Source of the DNA: Desulfurococcus sp.
Lineage (GTDB): Archaea > Thermoproteota > Thermoprotei_A > Sulfolobales > Desulfurococcaceae
Length of the DNA: 64,000 nt
Reading direction: 5' to 3'
NCBI GenBank assembly: GCA_026626905.1
Contig: JAPNUX010000001.1
Location: forward strand, 214,265 to 278,264
Position 1 is the stretch's first letter; each line of letters begins with the position of its first letter. The notes below the pieces were generated by a model. That model worked only from the letters and a program-made list of their open reading frames with translations, had not been told where the DNA came from and did not search any database. Of this stretch, positions 9,660 through 17,484 are shown in pieces. A program made the translations under genes and the position numbers.

Positions 9660-11141
9660 ATGCCCGATTACAGGATATACGAGCACCCTGTGTTAAAGTT
9701 CAAGCGGGGGCGCCATGTAATCTTCAAGTATAATGGGAGTATTATTGAAGCCTATGAAGGAGAGAGTATCCTAGCTGCTCTCTACGCTCTCGGGTACAGG
9801 GTTTTCTCGAGGAGCCCTGATGGAAGCAGGCCTCGCGGAGCATTCTGCATGATTGGCAGGTGCTCAAGCTGTCTTTCAACAGTCAACGGGGTCCCGAATA
9901 CTAGGATATGCATTGAGCCTGTGAGAGACAACTTAGAGGTTGTAGGAGGTACTGGGATTCCTGAAGCCCCGGTAAGCGTCACCGGGTTCAAGCCTGTGGA
10001 TAAGGAGATTGTTGAAGCAGACGTACTAGTCATTGGTGGAGGACCGGCTGGACTTCAAGCAGCTCTCAGACTAGGCGAGAGAGGAGTCAAGACAGTTGTT
10101 GTGACAGACCACTTTAAGCTTGGAGGACAGCTCGTCAAGCAGACTCATAGATTCTTCGGTAGCGTGAGGTACTACGGGGGGTTACGGGGCTTCAGGATAG
10201 CTGAGAAGCTTGTTGAAACCTTATCGAGGATGCCCTCTGTGAAGACTTATACTAGAGCCTACGCATACGGTTTCTTCAGTGAAGGCTTCATCGGTGTAGC
10301 AGTTAGCGGCGAGAACCCTGTTAACCTCTTAGTGAAGCCTAAATACGTTATCATTGCTACTGGAGCCATGGAGAGAATGGCGTTATTCGAGAATAACGAT
10401 CTACCGGGGGTTATGGGGGCTGGAGGCGCTCAAACCTTAATGAATGAATACGGAGTTAAACCAGGTGAGGATGCATTAATTGTCGGCGCCGGCAACGTAG
10501 GCTTGATCGTAGCCTACCAGCTTCTCCAGGCGGGGGTAAGAGTCCACGGCGTGATCGAGCTACGCGAGGAGATAGGCGGCTGGGTTGTACATGCAGCTAA
10601 AATACGCAGGTATGGCGTGCCAATTCTAACAGGACACTCAATCCTCAGGGTAGAGGGGCAGGAGAGGGTTGAGAAGGCTGTTATAGCAGCCGTGGATGAA
10701 AAGCGTAAGCCTATACCCGGCACTGAGAGGGAGTATAGTGTTGATTTAGTTCTACTGGCTGTAGGACTCCAGCCGGAGTACACGCTTCTAAGTCAGATGG
10801 GGGCTGCCATGAAGTACGTGCCGGAGGCTGGTGGATTCATACCTCTTAGAACCAGGTTCATGGAGACAAGTATCCCCAATGTCTTTGTGGCTGGCGATAC
10901 CTCAGGGGTAGAAGAGGCTACAACAGCCTTCATAGAGGGAGAGATAGCAGCATACACCATACTAGAGAGAATGGGCTTCAGGGATGCAGCTGAAGCAAGA
11001 GATAGATTACTAGACTTCCTCTGGAATGAGTATAGGCTGAGCCCGGTTGTAGCTAGAGCCCGTGAAGGAAAGCTAAAGGTGACAGTCAGCGAGGAGGAAA
11101 TAGAGGAGTTGAGGAAGGGGAGTAATCATGTCCACTTCTAA
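9660..11141 (+). CDS. dye-linked amino acid dehydrogenase, alpha subunit (Fer2 + FAD/NAD fold)
   Basis: Flavoprotein of the sarcosine oxidase alpha / proline dehydrogenase alpha / HcnA-B type. The N-terminus is a short 2Fe-2S domain with Cys residues in GAFCMIGRCSSCLS and IC. Then comes a pyridine-nucleotide oxidoreductase fold with dinucleotide loops GGGPAGLQAA and GAGNVGL and the late FAD motif VFVAGDTSG. The start is ATG 9660 with GGTGA eight bases before; an open frame runs back to 9606, but an AT-rich promoter-like stretch lies there. The next gene overlaps by 14 bases. Role: probably a flavin-bearing subunit that passes electrons from the catalytic beta subunit to ferredoxin. Confidence 0.85.
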   Translation: MPDYRIYEHPVLKFKRGRHVIFKYNGSIIEAYEGESILAALYALGYRVFSRSPDGSRPRGAFCMIGRCSSCLSTVNGVPNTRICIEPVRDNLEVVGGTGIPEAPVSVTGFKPVDKEIVEADVLVIGGGPAGLQAALRLGERGVKTVVVTDHFKLGGQLVKQTHRFFGSVRYYGGLRGFRIAEKLVETLSRMPSVKTYTRAYAYGFFSEGFIGVAVSGENPVNLLVKPKYVIIATGAMERMALFENNDLPGVMGAGGAQTLMNEYGVKPGEDALIVGAGNVGLIVAYQLLQAGVRVHGVIELREEIGGWVVHAAKIRRYGVPILTGHSILRVEGQERVEKAVIAAVDEKRKPIPGTEREYSVDLVLLAVGLQPEYTLLSQMGAAMKYVPEAGGFIPLRTRFMETSIPNVFVAGDTSGVEEATTAFIEGEIAAYTILERMGFRDAAEARDRLLDFLWNEYRLSPVVARAREGKLKVTVSEEEIEELRKGSNHVHF

Positions 11142-11613
11142 GCGGACAGGCGTGATCTCACCTAGAGAACTGGAGGAGAAGGGCCTCCTACCGCCTCTTG
11201 AGAGGCTTCTCAAGGGACCTGTCGCAGTACTCGAGTGCCCTGAGGAGATACCCTGCGATGTATGTACTGCTTCATGCCCATTCCACGCAATAACCAAGAG
11301 TAGAATATACGATACCCCGAAACTCGACCCCGATAAGTGTATTGGCTGCGGTGTCTGTGTAGCGAGATGTCCTGGACTAGCTATATTCGTCGTAGACCTC
11401 AGTAAGCCTGGTAAAGCTTATGTGACACTACCATACGAGATGCTTCCGCAGCCCTCGAAGGGTGTTCAAGTAGAACTACTAGATAGAGAGGGAGTGAAGG
11501 TAGGTGAAAGCGTGGTCGTTAAGGCCTGGAGCTATGATGGAACATGGGTTGTAACAGTCGAGGTCCCCAGAGACAAGTGGCTTGATGTCAGAGCTATAAG
11601 AGTGAAAAGGTGA
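11128..11613 (+). CDS. two-cluster ferredoxin subunit of the dehydrogenase complex
   Basis: A 161-residue protein with two 4Fe-4S motifs. The first is spread as C-x5-C-x2-C-x3-CP (ECPEEIPCDVCTASCP) and the second is the regular CIGCGVCVARCP. The rest is a small domain without cysteines. It overlaps the end of the alpha subunit gene and is followed by the BFD-like gene with a GTGA overlap, so it belongs to the same transcript. It corresponds to the small ferredoxin-like subunit of four-subunit dye-linked proline dehydrogenases. Expected role: electron exit from the complex. Confidence 0.85.
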   Translation: MSTSKRTGVISPRELEEKGLLPPLERLLKGPVAVLECPEEIPCDVCTASCPFHAITKSRIYDTPKLDPDKCIGCGVCVARCPGLAIFVVDLSKPGKAYVTLPYEMLPQPSKGVQVELLDREGVKVGESVVVKAWSYDGTWVVTVEVPRDKWLDVRAIRVKR

Positions 11614-11900
11614 GGGCCGTGAGCCTGGATGCGAGGAAAGTAGTGGTGTGCCGCTGCGAGAACGTTACTCTAGCCGATACACTAGAGGCAGTGGACAACG
11701 GTATCGATAACCTCGAGCTCCTGAAGAGGAAGCTGAGGATTGGAATGGGGCCCTGCCAGGGTAGAACATGTCTGATTCTTGCAGCTGAAATCATAGCGAG
11801 AAGGACGGGCAGGAGTGTAGAGGAGGTTCTCGTGCCGCCAAGCCGGCCGCCGATATCACCGGTTAAAATAAAGTACTTTATTGGAGGGAGAGTAGAGTGA
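11610..11900 (+). CDS. BFD-like 2Fe-2S subunit
   Basis: A 96-residue protein with the four cysteines of the BFD-type 2Fe-2S domain: VVCRCENV near the start and GPCQGRTC about 35 residues later. In related complexes this domain is either fused to the alpha subunit or, as here, separate. GTG 11610 overlaps the preceding TGA; a second GTG at 11619 could also serve. The C-terminus (PPSRPPISPVKI) has the proline-rich tail usual for this subunit. Confidence 0.83.
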   Translation: MRAVSLDARKVVVCRCENVTLADTLEAVDNGIDNLELLKRKLRIGMGPCQGRTCLILAAEIIARRTGRSVEEVLVPPSRPPISPVKIKYFIGGRVE

Positions 11901-13027
11901 AAGCAGAGCTAGCTATCATAGGTGGAGGTATAACAGGTCTCTTCACTGCTGTCACGCTAGTAGAGCAAGGATATAAGAGCATAGTTATACTGGAGAAATC
12001 CTATGTGGGCTCAGGAGGCACTTTCAGGTGTGCTACAGGAATAAGAGCCAGCTTCACTAGTAGAGAGCATGTTGAAGTCATGAAGAGAGCCATAGAACTA
12101 TGGCCTCAGCTCGCTAAGAAGCTCGGCTTCCCCTATAGAAGAGACGGCTACCTGTGGCTGCTGACAAGAGACGAGGATGTAGAACTATTCAGGCGTGTAG
12201 TAGAATTCCACCACTCTCTTAACGTGCCGACGAGAATCGTGGATCCCAGCGAAGTCAAGGAGATCGTTCCCTCAATCAACAATAAAGGGATTCTAGCGGC
12301 AGTCCACGATCCTCTAGCAGGCAAGGCAAGCGTCTTCCAAGCCGTAGTAAACTCTCTCGTATACCTCAAGCAGAGGGGTATTAGCGTGCATGAAAGAGTA
12401 GAGGCTACAAGAATACTTAGAGAAAACGGTAAACTCGTAGTTGAAACCAGCAGGGGGAGGATTGAAGCAAATAAAATCCTAGTTGCAGCTGCACGCGGAA
12501 CAGTCGACCTGCTTAAAAGCATTGGCGTAGAGCTCCCAATACGAAATCTAGCTAAGCATGCACTAGTCACAGAAGTCTTCAAGCCTGTTATAAAACCACT
12601 GATAATAGACTGGTCTTCCTCATCCTACATAGTTCAATTAATCCACGGCAACATATACATTGGAGCAGACATCCCTGAAAAGTACGATGAGCCGGCTGCA
12701 AGCAGATACCTGTTCCTCGAGAAGGCTGCCAGCGTGTGGGTAAAATACTTCCCGTGGCTGAGTGAAGTATACGTGCTTAGATACTGGACGGGATACTACG
12801 ATATGACCCCAGATCACCATCCGATAATAGGCCCACTAGACGAAGACGAGAATATACTTGTAGCAGCAGGCTTCAGCGGGCACGGCTTCATGATGGCTCC
12901 AGCTGTAGCAGAAGCCCTCGCATTCTACATACTAGGAGATAAGCCACCTGTAAGTGAATTCCTGAATCTAAAGCCAGATAGATTCAAGAAGGGAAGACTG
13001 GTAAAGGAGGTTGCAGTCTTCGGCTAG
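11897..13027 (+). CDS. FAD-dependent amino acid dehydrogenase, beta (catalytic) subunit
   Basis: DAO-family flavoprotein of 376 residues. The FAD-binding loop GGGITGLFTA is at the N-terminus, and the closing motif DHHPIIGPL followed by AAGFSGHGFMMAP is the C-terminal FAD contact. In sequence order it matches the catalytic subunit of dye-linked L-proline dehydrogenase, sarcosine oxidase beta and opine oxidase. L-proline is a good guess because comparable four-gene clusters in Thermococcales encode proline dehydrogenase, but sarcosine or another secondary amine cannot be excluded. The GTG start overlaps the previous stop. No amino acid transporter lies in the operon. Confidence 0.83.
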   Translation: MKAELAIIGGGITGLFTAVTLVEQGYKSIVILEKSYVGSGGTFRCATGIRASFTSREHVEVMKRAIELWPQLAKKLGFPYRRDGYLWLLTRDEDVELFRRVVEFHHSLNVPTRIVDPSEVKEIVPSINNKGILAAVHDPLAGKASVFQAVVNSLVYLKQRGISVHERVEATRILRENGKLVVETSRGRIEANKILVAAARGTVDLLKSIGVELPIRNLAKHALVTEVFKPVIKPLIIDWSSSSYIVQLIHGNIYIGADIPEKYDEPAASRYLFLEKAASVWVKYFPWLSEVYVLRYWTGYYDMTPDHHPIIGPLDEDENILVAAGFSGHGFMMAPAVAEALAFYILGDKPPVSEFLNLKPDRFKKGRLVKEVAVFG

Positions 13028-13133
13028 TGATACGTGAAAATACACGGTATCTCAGAACACTATCCATGGAGTGCAATAGACTGGTAGGCAGGGAGCTTAA
13101 CATCTGAGTGTAATAAACCAGGGCTTTTCTTTT

Positions 13134-13607
13134 CTAACTGCTAGTTCTCTTAAATCTTGCACCGTCACCTACAACCCAGTATTCTCCATCACTCCTCTTC
13201 TCCAGCTTGAATATCGGGGCTTCCCTCTTAACTCTCTCTAGTGCTTCAATCATTGCTGGATTACTATTATTTCTACTGACGCCTGCAGCAACAATATATA
13301 TTGTAGACTCGCCTGGATTAAGACCGCCTAGCCTATGGTATATCATGATAGCTTTGAGAGAGTACTTGGAGCAGACTTCTCTAGCAATCTCTTCAAGCTT
13401 CTTTAATACCAGCTCTTCTATAGCACTATACTCAAGTTTGTATACTCTAGTATCCCCTAGATCCCCCTTCACTAGGCCTATGAACATGGATACTGCTCCG
13501 ATCGCGTGCTCCTCATCTATTAATCTCAGCTTATCGAGGAGCTTGTCGAGTGATATATCCTCGCTCTCGCTCAGTAATCTTACCTCTACGTAGCACAATT
13601 CAACCAC
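13134..13607 (-). CDS. moaE: molybdopterin synthase catalytic subunit MoaE
   Basis: A 157-residue MoaE. The active-site region is FKLEKRSDGEYWVVG near the C-terminus, with the lysine that receives the MoaD carboxylate, and the arginine loop lies in YHRLGGLNPGE. It converts cyclic pyranopterin monophosphate to molybdopterin with the MoaD thiocarboxylate. It is the last gene of a tightly packed moaA-moaC-moaD-moaE run. GTG 13607 overlaps the end of moaD; TTG 13598, five bases after GGTGG, is an equally good start. Confidence 0.9.
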   Translation of the reverse strand: MVELCYVEVRLLSESEDISLDKLLDKLRLIDEEHAIGAVSMFIGLVKGDLGDTRVYKLEYSAIEELVLKKLEEIAREVCSKYSLKAIMIYHRLGGLNPGESTIYIVAAGVSRNNSNPAMIEALERVKREAPIFKLEKRSDGEYWVVGDGARFKRTSS

Positions 13608-13836
13608 CTGAGAATGGAGGTGCTATGTAGATTACATCCCCGTCTCTTAAAATCCTGCCGGGTTGAGCTGGCTCTCCGTTCACGAGTACTACGGGCTCAG
13701 GCTTCTCGGGTATATTGTACTTTAGCTTCAAGTTCTCTAGTAGCTTGCCGAGGGATACCTCCTCGTCTAGAGTTATATTGAATTCTCTTCCTAGTATATC
13801 AGAGTATATTGAGTAAGCTTTAATGGTTATCTTCAT
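13600..13836 (-). CDS. moaD: MoaD/ThiS-family sulfur carrier
   Basis: A 78-residue ubiquitin-fold protein that ends in FSGG, the C-terminal Gly-Gly that becomes a thiocarboxylate. VLVNGEPAQPGRILRDGDVIYIAPP is the normal last strand-loop-strand of the family. Its place between moaC and moaE makes molybdopterin sulfur transfer the likely role; archaeal carriers of this type may also serve tRNA thiolation. It overlaps both neighbours. Confidence 0.9.
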   Translation of the reverse strand: MKITIKAYSIYSDILGREFNITLDEEVSLGKLLENLKLKYNIPEKPEPVVLVNGEPAQPGRILRDGDVIYIAPPFSGG

Positions 13837-14281
13837 CTTCTCCGCCCTTCTTCTTCTCGAGAACTCTTATATCCGTTATACGTGTATGCGGGTACTGGCC
13901 GCTTTCATCCTTCTCGTACTTCTTAACCATATCCCATATATTCAGTAGTGCTACTGCAACACCCATTAATGCCTCCATTTCAACTCCTGTTTTAGCTGTT
14001 GTCTTCACTGTCACGTAGACTCTTACCCCGTCCTCCTGGATCTCGTAGTCTACTTTAACACCTGTTATGGGAATATTGTGTGTTAGTGGAAGCATTCTAG
14101 GCGTTTCTTTAACCCCCAGTATAGCAGCTATTGTTGAAGCCGAGTAAACGTCGCCTTTCTCGACAAGTCCCTTCTTTATCAACTCGATTGTTGAAGGCTT
14201 AAGCTTTATGAAGCCTGTGGCTGTCGCCTCCCTGTATACATCCTCCTTACCTGTTATATCCACCATTCTAATGCTCATCAC
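13820..14281 (-). CDS. moaC: cyclic pyranopterin monophosphate synthase MoaC
   Basis: A 153-residue MoaC. It begins MVDITGKEDVYREATATG, and the middle carries the conserved LPLTHNIPI and KTGVEMEALMGVAVALL. The conserved aspartate lies in LNIWDMVKKYEKD. With MoaA it turns GTP into cyclic pyranopterin monophosphate. It overlaps moaA by four bases and moaD by 17. Confidence 0.93.
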   Translation of the reverse strand: MMSIRMVDITGKEDVYREATATGFIKLKPSTIELIKKGLVEKGDVYSASTIAAILGVKETPRMLPLTHNIPITGVKVDYEIQEDGVRVYVTVKTTAKTGVEMEALMGVAVALLNIWDMVKKYEKDESGQYPHTRITDIRVLEKKKGGEDEDNH

Positions 14282-15258
14282 CTATCCCCTCTACTATCTA
14301 GGGATTCAGTACTGCTCTTAAGGATGGTTACACCAGGGGGCTTGAAGAAAGGTTCTCTCAGGTATACGGCTCTCCTAATACCTTCTTCAACACCTAGTTG
14401 ATCTCTCACCTTGATCTCACGGGATATATCAACGTAAGGCTTCTCGACGAACAAGCAGGTTTTAATCCATCCTTCAGGCGTTAACCTGAGTCTTGTACAC
14501 CCCATGCAGAGAGCTGGGTTTCCATAGCCTTTTACAACACTAACTCTTATTCCACTAGGCATCACGTACTCCGGTCTATTCTGGAAGCTCCTTACGCTTC
14601 TACCTACAGCCTTATTCTCGAGATACTCAATTACAGGGTCTAATTGAACATGCTGCTCGGAGTATACACCTGGAGGAGTACCTAGAGGTATTAATTCAAT
14701 GATATTTACATCTACTCCTTTTCCTGAAGCGTACTCTATGAGTTCCCCTAGCTCGTTTAAATTAGCTTTTAAAACCACTACATCTAACTTGACTTTCAAC
14801 CCGTAGTTTAAGGCTTCATCAATTCCTTTAAGAACTTTTTCGAGGAGGAGAGATCCACCTGTAATGAACCTGTAGGTTGAAGGGTTTAATGAGTGCACGC
14901 TTACATTAAGCCTGGCTAATCCTGCTTCAGCTAACCCTCTCGCCTTCTCTAGAAGGAGGCTCCCATTAGTTGTCATTGATACTTCCTTAGCGTGGAGAGC
15001 TATCTCTCTTACTATCTCAACAATATCATCGCGTATCAGGGGTTCACCGCCTGTAAGCTTGAAGTATGTAATACCTAGCTTCGCTGAGACCTCGGCGAGA
15101 AACCCGTAGTCACCAGGGTTTAAGGCTTCGTTTCTAGGGGATCCCGTTAACCCTTCTCTATGACAGAATATACATTGATAGTTGCATCTATCGGTCACTG
15201 AGACCCTAAAGCTATCTACTCTCCTACCAAACCTATCGACTAACATAGTAGTTGTCAC
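14278..15258 (-). CDS. moaA: GTP 3',8-cyclase MoaA (radical SAM)
   Basis: A 326-residue MoaA. The SAM cluster motif is C25-x3-C29-x2-C32 (CNYQCIFC). The substrate-side 4Fe-4S site is CMGC-x13-C (with RLRLTPEGW inside), the CX2CX13C pattern of MoaA. GGEPL is the SAM-binding loop. The C-terminal Gly-Gly of many bacterial MoaA proteins is absent. It is the first gene of the moa operon; the promoter should lie in the 268-base gap before the divergent DUF89 gene. The start is GTG at 15258. Confidence 0.93.
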   Translation of the reverse strand: MTTTMLVDRFGRRVDSFRVSVTDRCNYQCIFCHREGLTGSPRNEALNPGDYGFLAEVSAKLGITYFKLTGGEPLIRDDIVEIVREIALHAKEVSMTTNGSLLLEKARGLAEAGLARLNVSVHSLNPSTYRFITGGSLLLEKVLKGIDEALNYGLKVKLDVVVLKANLNELGELIEYASGKGVDVNIIELIPLGTPPGVYSEQHVQLDPVIEYLENKAVGRSVRSFQNRPEYVMPSGIRVSVVKGYGNPALCMGCTRLRLTPEGWIKTCLFVEKPYVDISREIKVRDQLGVEEGIRRAVYLREPFFKPPGVTILKSSTESLDSRGDR

Positions 15259-15526
15259 CTAGCTCCCTTACCCGCTATTCTGATAGAGTAATAGTCTTCA
15301 GCAATCACGGCTTCCAGTAGATTATGGTTATAGTAGCTGCGCACAGAGGGCAGCCTCTCTCAGCATTTAATTTACACTCCAGCTATAACAATGTTATATT
15401 GAGTTAATAGTGGTTTATTAATTTAGCTATCAACTACCGTGGAGCCTGTCTCCAGCTTCTACGTGTTCACCTTAATAATCTAAAAAGCTCATTATAGGGA
15501 GGGCTGGTTTAACAGGGGATTTAATC

Positions 15527-16426
15527 GTGAAGCCTAAGCCGGAGTGCTTGAGATGCCTGCTTAACGTGAGATTGAGGGATATAGAGTACTCTTCGCTGAA
15601 ACCTGAAGGCAAGGTAGCTCTAGCTAAGAAGGTACTAGGTTCTATCATAGAGGAGTTCAACTTGGAGACCGCTGAGCTAACTACCCTCGCCTCAAGTCTC
15701 TTCGAGCTCGTAGTGAAGTCTGCACCGGATATCGTGGACTACTATAAGCTAATTAAGAAGCGTAGCATGAGGATAGCACTCGAGAGTATTGGAGTTCACA
15801 GAAGGTATCTAGAGGGTAAGGGAGACTTCGAGAGACTCTACTACTTACTGAAGTTGGCTGCCTTAGGCAACATTATAGACTACGGGGTTGCCGAGCACTC
15901 CTTTAAAGAGGAGTTAGACCCTTTGCTCATTGAGAAAACTGAGCTGGCAATTGATGATAGCCGTATACTCTACGATATGATTAAGCGGGGAGGACTTAGA
16001 GTACTATACCTCCTTGATAATGCAGGAGAAGTAGTCTACGATGCACTACTAGCAGAGTACATTCGAGGTAAGGGTAACAGAGTTATAGGAGTAGCTAAGG
16101 ATGAACCAGGCTTCCAGAACGATGTAACTCTAAACGACCTCGTGGAGACAGGAGTTGATAAAGCCTTCGACCTCCTTGTAACACCCGGCTGCAGAGGCGT
16201 CTGCTCATCAATACATCTTGATAAAGTTGACAGCAGCTTCAAGGAGCTCCTAGGGAGCGTTGACCTCGTTATCGCGAAAGGGATGGCTAACTTCGAATAC
16301 CTCTCAAGCACTAGTCTCGGGAAGCCAGTGCTCTTTATCCTGGTGGCTAAGTGCAGGCCTGTTGCAGAAGCCTTAGGCTCCTTCTTCTATCTTGGAAAGC
16401 CAGTGGTACTCTTAAAGACTAGTTAA
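15527..16426 (+). CDS. DUF89/ARMT1-family metal-dependent phosphatase
   Basis: A 299-residue DUF89 protein. It begins with paired cysteines (C7-x2-C10 in PECLRCL), has the metal-site LLDNAGEVVYD and the late GMANFEYLS and LVAKCRPVAEALG blocks. Family members are Mn/Co/Ni-dependent phosphatases that clear phosphorylated or damaged metabolites (damage-control enzymes); archaeal members belong to the CxxC-bearing subfamily. The natural substrate is unknown. The start is GTG 15527. It stands alone, divergent from moaA. Confidence 0.85.
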   Translation: MKPKPECLRCLLNVRLRDIEYSSLKPEGKVALAKKVLGSIIEEFNLETAELTTLASSLFELVVKSAPDIVDYYKLIKKRSMRIALESIGVHRRYLEGKGDFERLYYLLKLAALGNIIDYGVAEHSFKEELDPLLIEKTELAIDDSRILYDMIKRGGLRVLYLLDNAGEVVYDALLAEYIRGKGNRVIGVAKDEPGFQNDVTLNDLVETGVDKAFDLLVTPGCRGVCSSIHLDKVDSSFKELLGSVDLVIAKGMANFEYLSSTSLGKPVLFILVAKCRPVAEALGSFFYLGKPVVLLKTS

Positions 16427-16518
16427 TCCTTATTGCGCCTGGATTACAGGATTACCCGGCAGTAGATAATAGTGGGATGTAAGCGTAGAACCAGCTGGCC
16501 AGCCCTTCAACCCGGCTC

Positions 16519-17484
16519 CTAGAGGAGAGCCCTATAGAATACCATTCCCTCCCAGGCTTTCTTCTCAACTAGCCCTCTTGCAATGAGATTATCAAGTGCT
16601 ATCAAGCCGTTGTCACCGTAGATCGCGCGCACTTCTCCGGTTGATAAGGGGTGTCGGAGCACGTGATTGTAGATAACATTGAGTAGGCCGTGTACTCTAA
16701 CACCCTCTAACGGCTGCAGCTGCCGATCGCATACTTCAACATGGAACCCGTTACTAGAGAAGTACTCGGCTATATCGCTTAAAACGCGTTTAGAGACAGG
16801 CTTGTATCTCTCATCAAGCGGCGGCCTCGTGAGAGTTTCAACCTGGATCCTCGAGATACTGTTCTTCGAGAGCATGGAAGAAAGCCTGCTGAGAAGTAGT
16901 GGATCCGGGTATACCTCAGAGCCTTTTCTAGCGACAACCAGCTCTGCAACAATATTCCTCATACCAGATACTACGTGAAGCATGTTAGCGAAACCGTCTA
17001 GATGAGTGTAAGCGTAGCCCATGAAGTCCTCCACGCCGGGCCAGGGTAGCTGTACTCGTAGCTCGTCAATATAGTTGAGGACTCCTGTTTTTACTGCTTT
17101 AGGGATAACTGCTCCACTCGAATGCACGATCAATATACCGTCGCCACTAAACCTCCTGATGACTTTAATGACTTCAGGGAGATTTGCAACTAGCAGTGGA
17201 TCCCCGTATCCCCATAGAATAACGTTTCTAATGCTTGCGAGCACGTCAGCATGCTTTTCAATAGCGGACTCGAAGTGATTTAAGTCGACTTTTACTTCAA
17301 GGCTTTTTTCAACCGGCGGGCTGGCTGGTAGCGGGCAGTAAGGGCAGTTGAAGGGGCATTTCCTAGGGGGTAGAAGGAGGTCTATTGCAGCCAAGTATCC
17401 ATGGCATTTATCCGGGTGTACACCGTAGAAGAATGATATGAAGGGTCTTATACTACTCGTTCTCCTAGAACGGGTACTCGACAA
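16519..17484 (-). CDS. radical SAM protein with C-terminal winged-helix-like domain
   Basis: A 321-residue radical SAM protein. The cluster motif is C43-x3-C47-x2-C50 (KCPFNCPYCP), and ILWGYGDPLL is the SAM-contact loop. The last 70 residues (LLNVIYNHVLRHPLSTGEVRAIYG onward) look like a winged helix. TTG 17484 has GGAGGTG just upstream and lies inside the end of pheS (20-base overlap), so the gene is translationally tied to pheS. Function is not known; a tRNA or translation link is suggested only by the neighbour. Confidence 0.75.
   Translation of the reverse strand: MSSTRSRRTSSIRPFISFFYGVHPDKCHGYLAAIDLLLPPRKCPFNCPYCPLPASPPVEKSLEVKVDLNHFESAIEKHADVLASIRNVILWGYGDPLLVANLPEVIKVIRRFSGDGILIVHSSGAVIPKAVKTGVLNYIDELRVQLPWPGVEDFMGYAYTHLDGFANMLHVVSGMRNIVAELVVARKGSEVYPDPLLLSRLSSMLSKNSISRIQVETLTRPPLDERYKPVSKRVLSDIAEYFSSNGFHVEVCDRQLQPLEGVRVHGLLNVIYNHVLRHPLSTGEVRAIYGDNGLIALDNLIARGLVEKKAWEGMVFYRALL

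Noticed and set aside
13207..13593. 128-residue plus-strand open frame
   Set aside because: It lies wholly antisense to moaE and has low-complexity Ser/Leu composition; moaE has clear catalytic motifs.
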